DNA from: Mycobacterium pseudokansasii | GTDB taxonomy: Bacteria; Actinomycetota; Actinomycetes; Mycobacteriales; Mycobacteriaceae | Direction: 5' to 3' | Length of the DNA stretch: 64,000 nucleotides | NCBI RefSeq assembly: GCF_900566075.1 | Contig: NZ_UPHU01000001.1 | Coordinates: 2,418,001-2,482,000, forward strand | Shown: positions 48,175 through 57,662 of the stretch, piece after piece | How positions within the stretch are numbered: position 1 is the stretch's first letter | How the letters are laid out: the number at the start of each line of letters is the position of its first letter | Translations under genes and position numbers: made by a program | The notes under the pieces: model-generated | What the model saw: the letters and a program-made list of their open reading frames with translations, nothing else | Told to the model about the DNA's origin: nothing | Databases searched by the model: none

Positions 48175-50013
48175 ATGCGCACACTGGCGGAGCTTGCCCT
48201 GTGGTTGCTGGTGCTCGCGCCGGCGGTGGCCGGCGCTACGTTGCTGCTCGCCCGCGGCATTGATCGGCTGGCCGCGGCGATCGCGGTGGCCACGTCGACG
48301 CTGGTGTTGCTGCTGTCGATCGTCACCAGCCTTGTCCGTCCGCACGTGGCGGTGGCATTCCTGGCCGGCACCGACTTCGCATTGCGGGTGGACGCCCTGG
48401 CCGCCATCGTCGTGCCCGCGGTGTCCGCGGTGACCCTGTTGGTGCTGATCTTCGCCACCGGAGACATTCTCGATGGGCGGGCCCGTTTCCACGGCCTGAT
48501 GCTGTTGTTCGCCTCGGCCGTGATCGTGACCGCGACCGCGACGACGTTGCCGACCCTGCTAATGGCCTGGGAAGTGATGGGGGCGACGTCCTATGCGCTG
48601 ATCGGATTCTGGTGGCGCGACGAATCCCGCGTCGTAGCCGGGCTTACCGCCTTCTTGACCACCCGCAGCGCGGACCTTGGGCTCTACCTGTCCGCAGCTG
48701 CCGCGCTGGCCGGCGGTGCGGGGCTGGCGCTGGCCGACCTTCCCGACGCAAGCGGCGGCTGGCGGCACGTCGTCGCGTTCGGGGTGCTGGTAGCGGCCCT
48801 CGGCAAGGCCGCTCAGCTGCCGTTCTCGTTCTGGCTGTCCCGGGCCATGGCGGGTCCCAGTGCGGTCAGTGCGCTGCTGCACTCGGCGGCGATGGTGGCG
48901 ATGGGCGCCTACCTGCTGTTGCGGGTCGGACCGCTGCTCGCGGTCACGGGGTGGGCCGCTGCGGTGGCGATGTGGGTCGGCATCGGGACCGCGGTGCTCT
49001 TGGGTGCCGTCGCGGTGGCCCAGCGCGACCTCAAACAGCTGCTGGCGGCCTCGACGGCAGCCCAGCTCGGGTTCGTGGTGGCGGCCGCGGGTTTGGGGGC
49101 GATCGGCGGCGGCGTCGCGCAATTGATTGCTCACGCATTCACCAAAGCCGGGTTGTTTCTCGCGGCGGGGGCCTGGCTGTCGGTTGTGGGGACCAAGAGG
49201 CTCGACGAGCTTGGGGGAGTCGCACGACGCTGGCGTGTCCTGGGCTGGTCGGCCAGCGTCGGCGCCCTCGCCCTGGCCGGAGTTGCCCCGCTATCACTAT
49301 GGGTCACCAAAGACGCCGTGCTGGCCGCGGCCCTGCATTACTCTGCTGGCCTCTACGCGGCGGGATTGGCCGCGTCGGCGCTCTCGGCCGCCTACGCGGG
49401 AAAGATTCTGATGGTGATGTGGCGCAACAGATCCGCGGCCGACAACCCGGACCAAGCACGAGAAAACCCTGGCCCCAACGGTTTTCAACAGGCGTCGGTC
49501 GTCGTCTTGGCCGTCGGCGCGGCGGTGGCGGGAGTGCTGGCAGTGCCGCCGATCGCGCCTGCTCTTAGCCGGGCTTTGGGCCGCGGCCCGACGCCGCCGA
49601 CCGTGTTGGAGCTTGTCGGCTCGGCGGCATTGGCCATCGTCGTCGTCGTGGCGGTGACCCGGTGGCGGCCGCCCGAGCCGCGGTGGGCCGAGGCCTGGCT
49701 CGGTCTGGAGCGGGCCGCGCATGTCGTGGTCGTCCGGCCCACATTGGGCCTCGGGCGCATCCTGGCCCAATTCGACGACGCCGTGCTCGACCGGCTTGTC
49801 GACGTGACCGCCAATCAGTCACTACGCGCAGCGCGCCGTTTGGCGCGCAACGACATTCGGCTGGTCGATGGGGCCGTGGACGCGGTGGCGGGCGGGATGC
49901 GCCGGCTCGGTACGTTGGCCCGTACACCGCAGACCGGTCTGGTGCACCAGTACCTCCTGGCGGCGGTGGTGGTGACGGTGTTGGGTTTCCTGCTCCTGAT
50001 TGTGGTGAGGTGA
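48175..50013 (+). CDS. NuoL-like antiporter subunit
   Basis: This 612-residue antiporter-type subunit keeps the key charges: Glu in LMAWEVMGATSYALIGFWW, Lys in AALGKAAQLPFSFWLSRAMA, the PSAVSALLHSAAMVAMGAYL segment, His/Lys in AHAFTKAGLFLAAGA, and a late Lys in PLSLWVTKDAVLAAAL. The C-terminus is long, with a region resembling the lateral helix and a last helix (LLAAVVVTVLGFLLLIVV). ATG 48175 is 8 bp after the NuoK-like gene. It overlaps the NuoM-like GTG by 4 bp. It is likely to be a proton or Na+ channel subunit. Confidence 0.88.
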   Translation: MRTLAELALWLLVLAPAVAGATLLLARGIDRLAAAIAVATSTLVLLLSIVTSLVRPHVAVAFLAGTDFALRVDALAAIVVPAVSAVTLLVLIFATGDILDGRARFHGLMLLFASAVIVTATATTLPTLLMAWEVMGATSYALIGFWWRDESRVVAGLTAFLTTRSADLGLYLSAAAALAGGAGLALADLPDASGGWRHVVAFGVLVAALGKAAQLPFSFWLSRAMAGPSAVSALLHSAAMVAMGAYLLLRVGPLLAVTGWAAAVAMWVGIGTAVLLGAVAVAQRDLKQLLAASTAAQLGFVVAAAGLGAIGGGVAQLIAHAFTKAGLFLAAGAWLSVVGTKRLDELGGVARRWRVLGWSASVGALALAGVAPLSLWVTKDAVLAAALHYSAGLYAAGLAASALSAAYAGKILMVMWRNRSAADNPDQARENPGPNGFQQASVVVLAVGAAVAGVLAVPPIAPALSRALGRGPTPPTVLELVGSAALAIVVVVAVTRWRPPEPRWAEAWLGLERAAHVVVVRPTLGLGRILAQFDDAVLDRLVDVTANQSLRAARRLARNDIRLVDGAVDAVAGGMRRLGTLARTPQTGLVHQYLLAAVVVTVLGFLLLIVVR

Positions 50014-51506
50014 GCGTGCTCAGTGTGATCGTTTTCCTGCCGCTGGTCGGGGCTGTGGTTCTGCTGGGCCTGCCGCGCCTAGCCGATACGCCCGCGCGAT
50101 GGACGTGGGTCGGGGTCACAGCAGTGGATTTGGCGCTGACCGCGGTGGCATGGGCGCGGTATCGGACGCCTGCGCCCGGGACTCTGGCGCTCGAGGAAAA
50201 AGCTCGATGGATCCCTGGAGTCAACAGCAGTTACCACCTCGGCGTCGACGGGCTGTCACTGCCGCTGATCGTCATGACGGCGGTGATCTTTTTCGCGTGT
50301 GCGGTCTACGGGCTGCGCGCCCGTGACAGGCCCAAACCGCTGGCCGCCTTGTTCTTGTTCCTGCAAACAGTGAGCCTGGGCCTGTTCGTGGCCGCCGACC
50401 TTATCCTGTTCTTCGTCTTCTTCGACTTGTCGATCGTGGCAATGTATTTCGTCATAGCCGGCTGGGGTCACGGCAACGCCGGCCGGTCGGCGCTGAAGTT
50501 TTTCCTCTACACCTTCCTGGGTTCGCTCGCGCTGCTGGTCGGCTTCATCGGCCTCTCCATCGCGGCTCGTCCCCACACCTTCGACATGGTCAAGCTGGCC
50601 GCGACCACACCGCTGTCCGGCAGGCCCCTCGCCGGGGGACTGGTGCTTGCCGCGATTCTGCTCGGACTGGCCGTCAAGACCCCGACCTTCCCGTTCCATA
50701 CCTGGCTGCCGCCGGCGCACACCGACGCACCCGCGGTCGGCTCGGCGGTGCTGGCCGGGGTGCTGCTGAAGATGGGGACCTACGGGTTCGTGCGGATCGC
50801 GATGCCAATGCTGCCGCAGGCCTGGCGCGCCTGGGCGTGGGTGATCATCGTTGTCGGGGTCGTGTCGGTGCTCTACGGCGCGCTGGTTGCGTTGGCCCAG
50901 AACGATTTCAAGCGCATGGTCGCCTACACTTCGGTCAACCATATGGGCTACATCGTGCTCGCCGTCGGCACCGCCGGACTAGTCACCAGCGGTGCCGCTG
51001 TCGCTCGCGGAGTCGCGGTTACCGGTGCAGTCACCCAGATGGTCAGCCACGGTTTGATCACTGGTGCGCTGTTCCTGATCGCCGGCGTGTTTTACGAGCG
51101 TGCGCGAACCTATGACATGCACGCCTACGGAGGGCTTGCCGGCCCGGCTCCAAAAATGGCCTGGCTCTTCGCTATCGGCGCGTTCGCCTCTCTGGGGCTG
51201 CCGGGTTTCTCCGGCTTCATCGCTGAATTCCAGATCTTCACCGGCAGCATCGCCGCGGCACCGGTCACCGCCGTCGCGCTGCCCGGCATTCTGATCGTTG
51301 CGGCGCTGTTTCTGGTGGCGCTGCAGCGCCTGTTCACCGGCCCCACGCGTGGCCGCTCGGCGGGATTTGCGGACCTTAGCCTTTCCGAAACATGGTCCGT
51401 TGGAATACTGCTCGCGCTGTCGGTGGTAATCGGCGTGTTCCCGCGCCCGTTGCTGGAGTTGATCGAACCGGCCGCTCGCGCGCTCGTCGGTTGGGTCGGA
51501 CGGTAG
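50010..51506 (+). CDS. NuoM-like antiporter subunit
   Basis: This 498-residue protein has about fourteen helices. The conserved lysines are present (LGLAVKTPTFPFHTWLPPAH and VLLKMGTYGFVRIAMP), as are AYTSVNHMGYIVLAVG and MVSHGLITGALFLIAGV. The essential helix 5 glutamate of NuoM (normally FFE) is replaced by aspartate in FFVFFDLSIVAMYFVIAGW. GTG 50010 overlaps the NuoL-like stop codon (GTGA), which decides the start. The Glu to Asp change retains a charge, so activity may persist with altered coupling. Confidence 0.88.
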   Translation: MSVLSVIVFLPLVGAVVLLGLPRLADTPARWTWVGVTAVDLALTAVAWARYRTPAPGTLALEEKARWIPGVNSSYHLGVDGLSLPLIVMTAVIFFACAVYGLRARDRPKPLAALFLFLQTVSLGLFVAADLILFFVFFDLSIVAMYFVIAGWGHGNAGRSALKFFLYTFLGSLALLVGFIGLSIAARPHTFDMVKLAATTPLSGRPLAGGLVLAAILLGLAVKTPTFPFHTWLPPAHTDAPAVGSAVLAGVLLKMGTYGFVRIAMPMLPQAWRAWAWVIIVVGVVSVLYGALVALAQNDFKRMVAYTSVNHMGYIVLAVGTAGLVTSGAAVARGVAVTGAVTQMVSHGLITGALFLIAGVFYERARTYDMHAYGGLAGPAPKMAWLFAIGAFASLGLPGFSGFIAEFQIFTGSIAAAPVTAVALPGILIVAALFLVALQRLFTGPTRGRSAGFADLSLSETWSVGILLALSVVIGVFPRPLLELIEPAARALVGWVGR

Positions 51507-51529
51507 CGCCGGTGAACACGGAAAGCGGA

Positions 51530-52936
51530 ATGCGGGTGGTGGCGATGACACCTGAGATGCTGGTGTTCGCTGGTGGGCTGGTGGTGCTGATCAGCGGATC
51601 GTTTTTGCCCCGCTATCGGCAGTGGTGGACGCGGACCATCGCCGCCATCGTGCTGTGCGGTGCGCTTGCGGTCGCCGCCGTCTTGATGACCGCCCCGGCC
51701 CGGACTGCTTTCGAGGGCAGCTTCGCCGTCGACAGCACCACCGGGATCGCCCGGATTGTGGTCATAGTTGGGCTGCTGCTGGTGCTTGCGGTGGCTGGAG
51801 GCGACATCGCCGGCTCAGTCCGCGAAAGCGAGACGTATGCTCTGCTGCTGTTCTCCGTCAGCGGGATCCTGGTGCTGGCCGGAGCCGAAGATCTGCTCGT
51901 GCTGGTAACCGGCTATCTGCTGGCCGGGATTCCGCTCTACGGCCTGATCGGGCTGGCCCACTCCGCAACAGGCGCCGAGGCGGCGATGAAGGCCTACCTG
52001 ATGGGTGCGTTGTTCGGCGTCATCTTGCTCCTCGGTGTGACCACCCTCTACGGCGTGACTGGCGGTACCCGATACGACGAGCTTGCTTCCAGCCTCGCCA
52101 GCGCGCCGACCGCAGCCGTGGCCGCAGGCCTGCTTGGCGTTCTTGCGGGCCTGATGTTCGAAGCCGGCGGTGTGCCCGGGCATTATTGGATTCCCGACGC
52201 GGCACAAGCGGCCAACGGCACTACCGCCATGTTCGTAACGACAGTGCCCAAAGTCGGAGCCCTGATCGCGGTTTACCGCCTGGTCGCAGTGTTTCCCGCA
52301 ACGGTGGCGTGGCCGTTGGTGATCGCGCTGATCGCCGTCGCCAGCATGAGCCTGGGCAACCTCGCCGCCTACTGGCAACGCGACCCGAGGCGACTGCTGG
52401 GCTGGTCCACGGTCAGCCAGGTCGGGTTTCTGCTCGTCCCGATCGCCGTGGCCGGCCGCAGCGAATTCGCGTTGCCGTCGTTGCTGTTCTATCTCGCCGG
52501 CTACACCGCCACCAATAGCGCGGCGTTCGCCGTCAGCGCGGCCCTGCCCGACCGGCGTCACCTGGACTCCTACCGCGGTCTGGCGCGCACCCGACCCTGG
52601 CTGGGCGCTGCGCTGCTCGTCGCGTTGCTCGGCCTGGTCGGAACCCCGCCGACGGCAGTGTTCGTCGGCAAGCTCATCACCGCGACGGCGGCCTGGGATG
52701 GTGGCCAGGCATGGCTGGCCGTCGTCGCATTCGGCAACTCGCTCGCCAGCCTGTTCTACTACCTGCGCTGGATCATCCCGTCCTTCCAGCGGCCCACAAC
52801 AGAACCGATCGGCGACGTCTTCGCGGCCAAGAATTGGCCCGCGTGCACCGCAGTCCTCGCCGCGGGCCTGAGCCTGGCGCTCGGCATCGCAGCCGGTGGC
52901 GTGTGGGAACTGCTCCCGCGATCGCTGATGAGCTAA
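51530..52936 (+). CDS. NuoN-like antiporter subunit
   Basis: This 468-residue antiporter-type subunit has the motifs MKAYLMGALFGVILLLGV, HYWIPDAAQAANGTTAMFVT, TVPKVGALIAVYRL and LLGWSTVSQVGFLLV, as in NuoN. It is the last gene of the cluster. ATG 51530 is used, with GGAAAG nearby. GTG 51512 and ATG 51545 are in frame and possible. No NuoE, F, G or I gene follows. The next 230 bp (52,937-53,167) appear intergenic and lead to pstS. Confidence 0.87.
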   Translation: MRVVAMTPEMLVFAGGLVVLISGSFLPRYRQWWTRTIAAIVLCGALAVAAVLMTAPARTAFEGSFAVDSTTGIARIVVIVGLLLVLAVAGGDIAGSVRESETYALLLFSVSGILVLAGAEDLLVLVTGYLLAGIPLYGLIGLAHSATGAEAAMKAYLMGALFGVILLLGVTTLYGVTGGTRYDELASSLASAPTAAVAAGLLGVLAGLMFEAGGVPGHYWIPDAAQAANGTTAMFVTTVPKVGALIAVYRLVAVFPATVAWPLVIALIAVASMSLGNLAAYWQRDPRRLLGWSTVSQVGFLLVPIAVAGRSEFALPSLLFYLAGYTATNSAAFAVSAALPDRRHLDSYRGLARTRPWLGAALLVALLGLVGTPPTAVFVGKLITATAAWDGGQAWLAVVAFGNSLASLFYYLRWIIPSFQRPTTEPIGDVFAAKNWPACTAVLAAGLSLALGIAAGGVWELLPRSLMS

Positions 52937-53167
52937 GCACTGCGCACTACATGCCCGGTTGCCAATATCGTGACAACACGCTATGAGCCACCCCGGTCTC
53001 CTGCGCAGTTCTTTTGTTGGGAAGGCGCGATGTCGATCAGGTACGACGAGAACACCAGGCCAGGGCGGTCCGACTGGCCAGCGATAGCCTGCGACTTTCA
53101 CCACACGGTACGGCGAGGCAGTGGCAAAGTAGGTGTATTCGTCACCTTTACTCTTCAAAGGAGTTCT

Positions 53168-54265
53168 GTGGGATTCACCCGAACTGGCGTATTGAGCCTG
53201 CTAGTGGCTAGCGCCCTGATGATATCGGGGTGCGGTGGCAATACGAACACTCCCTCGCGACCGTCGGTGAAAGTGGACTGCGGCGGCAAGAAGGAACTCA
53301 ACGCCGGTGGCGCGACCGCACAACAGAACGCGATACAAAAATTCGCCTACGTCTATGCCCATGTGTGCCCCGGTTACACGCTGGACTACGAGGCAAATGG
53401 CTCCGGTGCCGGGGTGGAGCAGTTCATCAAGAACGAGACAGATCTGGCGGGTTCCGGTGTGCCGTTGGACCCGTCGACGGGTGAGCCCAACAAGGCGGCG
53501 GCACGATGTGGGTCCCCGGTGTGGGAGCTGCCGGCGGTTTTTGAACCGATCGCGGTCACCTACCACCTCAGCGGCGTGAGTTCGCTCAAGCTGGACGCGC
53601 CCACGATGGCGAAGATCTTCAACGGCACCATCACCAGGTGGGATGACCCGGCGGTCAAGTCGCTCAATGTAGGCACCAACCTGCCCTCAACGCCCATTCA
53701 TGTCATCTTCCGCAGCGACCAATCCGCTAACTCAGCCAACTTCCAGCAATACCTTGATGCCGCATCCAACGGTGCCTGGAGTAAAGGCGACGGCGAGACG
53801 TTCCAGGGGGGCGTCGGTGTCGGCGCCGAAGGGGACAATGGCGTGACGGCGACTTTACAGACCACCGACGGATCGATCACATACACCGCGTGGTCGTTCG
53901 CGTTGGGCAAACAGTTGAACATGGCCCAGATCATCACATCAGCAGGTCCGGATCCGGTGTCGATCACTACAGAGTCGGTCGGACAAACGATTGCCGTGGC
54001 CAAGATCACGGGGCAGGGCAATGACCTGGTGTTGGACACCTCATCGTTCTACAGGCCGACGCAGCCGGGTGCGTACCCGATCGTGGAGCCGACTTATGAG
54101 ATCGTCTGCTCCAAGTATCCGAATTCCGCGACGGGCACTGCGGTAAGAGCGTTTATGCAGGCGATAATCGGTCCGGGCCAAGACGGCTTGGCGCAGCATG
54201 GCTCCATTCCGCCGCCGAGCTGGCTCCAGTCGCGGCTAGCCACGGCAGTGAACGCTATCTCATGA
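53168..54265 (+). CDS. pstS: PstS-type phosphate-binding lipoprotein
   Basis: This 365-residue lipoprotein has signal [14 protein letters not shown] with the lipidated cysteine at about residue 22. The PstS core follows: [47 protein letters not shown] and the phosphate loop [15 protein letters not shown]. It resembles mycobacterial PstS2/PstS1. GTG 53168 follows AAAGGAG. It is paired with a PknD-like kinase gene 17 bp downstream, like the pknD-pstS2 locus (Rv0931c-Rv0932c). No pstA, pstB or pstC is in the window, so the protein may serve the kinase or a distant transporter. Confidence 0.92.
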   Translation: MGFTRTGVLSLLVASALMISGCGGNTNTPSRPSVKVDCGGKKELNAGGATAQQNAIQKFAYVYAHVCPGYTLDYEANGSGAGVEQFIKNETDLAGSGVPLDPSTGEPNKAAARCGSPVWELPAVFEPIAVTYHLSGVSSLKLDAPTMAKIFNGTITRWDDPAVKSLNVGTNLPSTPIHVIFRSDQSANSANFQQYLDAASNGAWSKGDGETFQGGVGVGAEGDNGVTATLQTTDGSITYTAWSFALGKQLNMAQIITSAGPDPVSITTESVGQTIAVAKITGQGNDLVLDTSSFYRPTQPGAYPIVEPTYEIVCSKYPNSATGTAVRAFMQAIIGPGQDGLAQHGSIPPPSWLQSRLATAVNAIS

Positions 54266-54282
54266 TCACTTGAAGGAGTGCG

Positions 54283-56268
54283 ATGGCAAGCGTGGGTGAG
54301 CCGAGTTCGCGGGTTGGGTCGTTTTTTGGGCCCTATCGGCTGATTCGGCTTCTGGGTCGTGGTGGGATGGGCGAGGTCTATGAGGCCGAGGACACCCGTA
54401 AACACCGGGTGGTGGCGCTGAAGCTGATCTCGGAGCAATTCTCTGCCAACCCGGTATTTCGCGAGCGGATGCAACGCGAGGCCGACTCCGCGGGACGGCT
54501 GACCGAGCCGCATGCGGTGCCGATCCATGATTACGGCGAGATCGACGGGCAGCTGTATTTGGACATGCGGCTGATCGACGGCGTATCTCTGCGCAGCATG
54601 TTGACGGCATCTGGCCCGCTGACGCCGGCACGGGCGGTGGCCATCGTACGACAGGTCGCCGCCGCGTTGGATGCCGCGCACGCCAGCGGCGTGACGCACC
54701 GCGATGTCAAACCGGAAAACATCCTGGTCACCGCCGACGACTTCGCCTATCTCGTCGATTTCGGTATCGCCCGCGCCGCAGCCGATCCAGGACTGACTCA
54801 TACGGGGACGGCGGTGGGCACCTACAACTACATGGCCCCGGAGCGGTTCACCGGCGACGAGGTCACCTACCTCGCCGACATCTATTCGCTGGCGTGTGTG
54901 TTGGCCGAGTGTTTGACCGGGTCACCTCCGTATCGCGCGGACAGCATCGAACGGGTGGTCGGCGCGCATCTGACGGAGCGCGCCCCGCAGCCCAGCCGGC
55001 TGAGACCCGGGAAGGTTCCGGTGGCTTTAGATCAGGTGATCGCCAGAGGCATGGCGAAAAACCCCGAAGAACGCTATCGCAGCGCCGTTGAACTGGCCAG
55101 AGCCGCCCACGATGCACTGACCGCAGCCGACCAGGACCACGTGGTCATGGCTCTGCAGCACGGCGAAAAAGCCGCCCTGACGACCGATGCCGCAGATACC
55201 GGACTCGCCGGCGCCGACGCCGTGACCCAGGCCAGGGCATGGTCACGGATGTCGAGAGCACCCGCCGCCCAGCCCGGATGGTCCGCGCCGCCCACCAGCA
55301 CCGGCAGCTGGCGCAGCCGACAGAGCACCCCGGTCTCCGTTAGCCCCGCGAGCGAACCGAATTTTAGTCGGTCGCTCCTCCCAGGAGCAGGGCCTCACCA
55401 GAATCGCAGGCGGATCCTCGTCGGCGCCGCCGCACTGCTAGTGATCGTCGCCATCGGTGTCGCCGGATACCTGGTAACGCGCAGGTCGCACCCATCGATG
55501 CCGGCATCCGGGCAGACCGTGCTGCCGTTCACTGGGCTTGACTTCTTCTCCCCAGGCGGGGTGGCACTGGATGACGCCGGCAGCGTGTACGTCACCAGCC
55601 AGGGTATTTACGGCCGGGTGGTCAAGTTGGCTCCCGGGTCGGGTATCCCTACAGTGCTGCCGTTCACCGGCCTTTACCAGCCGCAGGGGCTGGCGGTGGA
55701 CGCCAACGGCACCGTGTACGTCGCCGACTTCAACAACAGGGTGGTAAAGCTGGCGGGCGGGTCGAACACCCAGACTGCGCTGCCGTTTACCGGCCTCAAT
55801 TACCCGCAGGGGGTAGCGGTGGATGCCGCCGGCAACGTATATGTCGCCGACCGGGGCAATGACAGAGTGGTGAAGCTGGACGCTAGGTCGAACACGCAGA
55901 CTGATCTGGCGTTCACCGGCCTCAATCATCCAGACGGTGTGGCGGTGGACGCCTCTGGCACCGTCTACGTCGCCGACTCCGACAACGACAGGGTGCTGAA
56001 GTTGAATCCCGGGTCGAACACCCCGATCCCGCTGCCCTTTACGGGTCTGGCTGTGCCCTCGGCTATCGCGGTGGACACCGCTGGCGCCATCTACGTCGCA
56101 GACCACGAAACCGGCAAGGTGGTGAAGATGGATCCCGGGTCGAGCACTCCGACAGTGCTGCCGTTCACCGGGGGCCACCCCGTGGGGGTGGCGGTGGACG
56201 CGGCCGGAAAGAAAGTATTTGTCGCCGACAACGGCAACGGCACGGTGGTCGAGCTAGCAGCGAATTAA
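54283..56268 (+). CDS. pknD: PknD-like receptor Ser/Thr kinase with NHL beta-propeller
   Basis: This 661-residue membrane kinase has a glycine loop (LLGRGGMGEVYEAED), catalytic Lys47, HRDVKPEN with Asp141, DFG at 159-161, an activation loop with Thr172/174/176 and the APE motif at 185-187. A transmembrane helix spans 378-398. The extracellular part (about 410-661) is built of NHL repeats (LPFTGLNYPQGVAVDAAGNV, YVADRGND and similar), forming a six-bladed propeller. This is the PknD architecture. GAAGGAGTGCG precedes ATG 54283. The adjacent pstS suggests phosphate or ligand sensing. It is probably a paralogue and not the core pknD. Confidence 0.93.
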   Translation: MASVGEPSSRVGSFFGPYRLIRLLGRGGMGEVYEAEDTRKHRVVALKLISEQFSANPVFRERMQREADSAGRLTEPHAVPIHDYGEIDGQLYLDMRLIDGVSLRSMLTASGPLTPARAVAIVRQVAAALDAAHASGVTHRDVKPENILVTADDFAYLVDFGIARAAADPGLTHTGTAVGTYNYMAPERFTGDEVTYLADIYSLACVLAECLTGSPPYRADSIERVVGAHLTERAPQPSRLRPGKVPVALDQVIARGMAKNPEERYRSAVELARAAHDALTAADQDHVVMALQHGEKAALTTDAADTGLAGADAVTQARAWSRMSRAPAAQPGWSAPPTSTGSWRSRQSTPVSVSPASEPNFSRSLLPGAGPHQNRRRILVGAAALLVIVAIGVAGYLVTRRSHPSMPASGQTVLPFTGLDFFSPGGVALDDAGSVYVTSQGIYGRVVKLAPGSGIPTVLPFTGLYQPQGLAVDANGTVYVADFNNRVVKLAGGSNTQTALPFTGLNYPQGVAVDAAGNVYVADRGNDRVVKLDARSNTQTDLAFTGLNHPDGVAVDASGTVYVADSDNDRVLKLNPGSNTPIPLPFTGLAVPSAIAVDTAGAIYVADHETGKVVKMDPGSSTPTVLPFTGGHPVGVAVDAAGKKVFVADNGNGTVVELAAN

Positions 56269-56288
56269 ACGGGTGCTCGCAGGTCTAG

Positions 56289-56354
56289 CCGCTTGAGAAT
56301 CAGACAATTTATTGGTGATGTGGAATGCCTGGGTTGTTCCGAATCCTCAAGCGG
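56289..56354. repeat. Imperfect inverted repeat after pknD
   Basis: CCGCTTGAG (56289-56297) and CTCAAGCGG (56346-56354) are exact 9-bp complements, with further partial pairing (GAATC near each arm). The right arm borders the decayed transposon-associated frame that begins at 56,347. It may be a pknD terminator or a transposon end. Confidence 0.5.
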
Positions 56355-56790
56355 TTAAAAGTGTTTCGATGGCGAGGTCGTTGAAGAGCGTTTGCATGTC
56401 GACGCGGATTCGTTCGTAATCACGGTCGACGTGTGTCCAGTGCGCGGGTTTGCGTGCCATGCGGGGCTGCCCACCCCGGCGAGGATCGGGGCGATGACCT
56501 TGTCGTGCAGGGTGAGCAGGGCAGCGATCGTGCGTGCCGCGGTCGCCCCGATGTGGTAGCGGCGGGCGCGGCCGGGCTTGTAGAGGAGTTGCTGCCACGT
56601 AGTTTGCGCAGTCGTAGGCCGCCTGGCGGACGGTGTAGCTCGTGTGGTCGTGCTCGGTGAGAGCTTGCACCTTGGCGGTGAACTCGGCGACGGATGAATC
56701 CGTTCGGAGCAGCTGCCAGCGCCAATGCGGCGCGCAGCGCGTCGTGCATGCGCGGCTTAGGTGGTTATCGCCACGCTGGAGCGCCAACCC
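56347..56790 (-). pseudogene. Decayed mobile-element-associated protein
   Basis: The minus strand contains ALTEHDHTSYTVRQAAYDCA, then in another frame YKPGRARRYHIGATAARTIA and ALLTLHDKVIAPILAGVGSP. It returns to the first frame with RMARKPAHWTHVDRDYERIR and VDMQTLFNDL. These pieces line up as the C-terminal half of an actinobacterial protein found near integrases and transposases, broken by at least two frameshifts. It has no known function and is not expected to be made. Confidence 0.55.
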
Positions 56791-56798
56791 AAGAACGC

Positions 56799-57165
56799 GA
56801 CGCACTGTCGCGGGCGTCGATGGCCGCCGAGAGCGGGCTGAGTAAGTCCACCGTCGGGCGGATCTGGAAGGCGTTTCGGCTCCAACCGCACCTGGTCGAG
56901 ACGGTCAACATCAGCAACGACCCGTTGTTCATGGACAAGGTTCGCGACGTGGTCGGGCTCTACCTGGACCCGCGTGCAGAACGCGCTCGTGCTGTGCGCC
57001 GACGAGAAATCCCAGATCCAGGCCCTCGACCGCTCCGCGCCGGTGCTGCCGATGATGCCGGGCATGCCCGAGCGGGCGCACCCACGACTACGTCCGACAC
57101 GGCATAATCACCTTGTTCGCCGCGCTCGACGTCGCCACCGGCGCGGTATACGGATCCATCCGGCC
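56799..57165 (+). pseudogene. IS630 family transposase, fragment with frameshifts
   Basis: Three plus-strand frames in succession read as the central part of an IS630 transposase: SMAAESGLSKSTVGRIWKAF, DPLFMDKVRDVVGLYLDP; then NALVLCADEKSQIQALDRSA and VLPMMPGMPERA; then THDYVRHGIITLFAALDVAT and GAVYGS. DEKSQIQALD contains the first catalytic Asp of the DDE triad. Both ends of the gene are missing. At about 57,165 the sequence changes abruptly into group II intron sequence. Confidence 0.75.
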
Positions 57166-57662
57166 TCGAGCTGCACCCCGAGAAGACGAAGGTCGTGTTC
57201 TGCCAGGACGCGAACCGGGCGGGGGAAGCCGAGCACACCAGCTTCGACTTCCTCGGCTACACCTTCCGGGGGCGCCTGGCCAAAGGCCGGAGAGGCTATT
57301 TCGTGAGCTTCGCCCCGGCCATCAGTGGCACGGCGAGGAAGGCGATCGGCCAGAAGGTCCGGGCACGGCACCTCAATCGTCGCAGTGGGACGGATCTGTC
57401 CGGCCTCGCCGAGGAGATCGACCCTCAGGCGCGCGGCTGGATCGGCTACTACGGGGCCTTCTACCGCTCCGAGCTGTACTCCCTCGCACGGCACATCGAC
57501 GAGCATCTCGTTCGCTGGGCCATGCAGAAATTCAAACGACTGCGCGGGAAAGCTGCCAAGGCTTGGGCCTGGCTGGACGCGGTTCGACAGCACCAGCCCC
57601 GGCTCTTCGCCCACTGGCATCTTCTCCCGCCCACCCGAGGCCGGCCGGCGGGAGCCGTATGA
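57166..57662 (+). pseudogene. Group II intron reverse transcriptase/maturase, C-terminal fragment
   Basis: An open frame reads LELHPEKTKVVFCQD, then TSFDFLGYTFRGR and continues into the maturase domain (EIDPQARGWIGYYGAFYRSE, RWAMQKFKRLRGK). These are the end of the RT domain and the X/maturase domain of a bacterial group II intron protein. The reverse transcriptase active site (YADD) and the intron 5' half are absent, so it cannot splice or retrohome on its own. It abuts the IS630 fragment. Confidence 0.8.
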
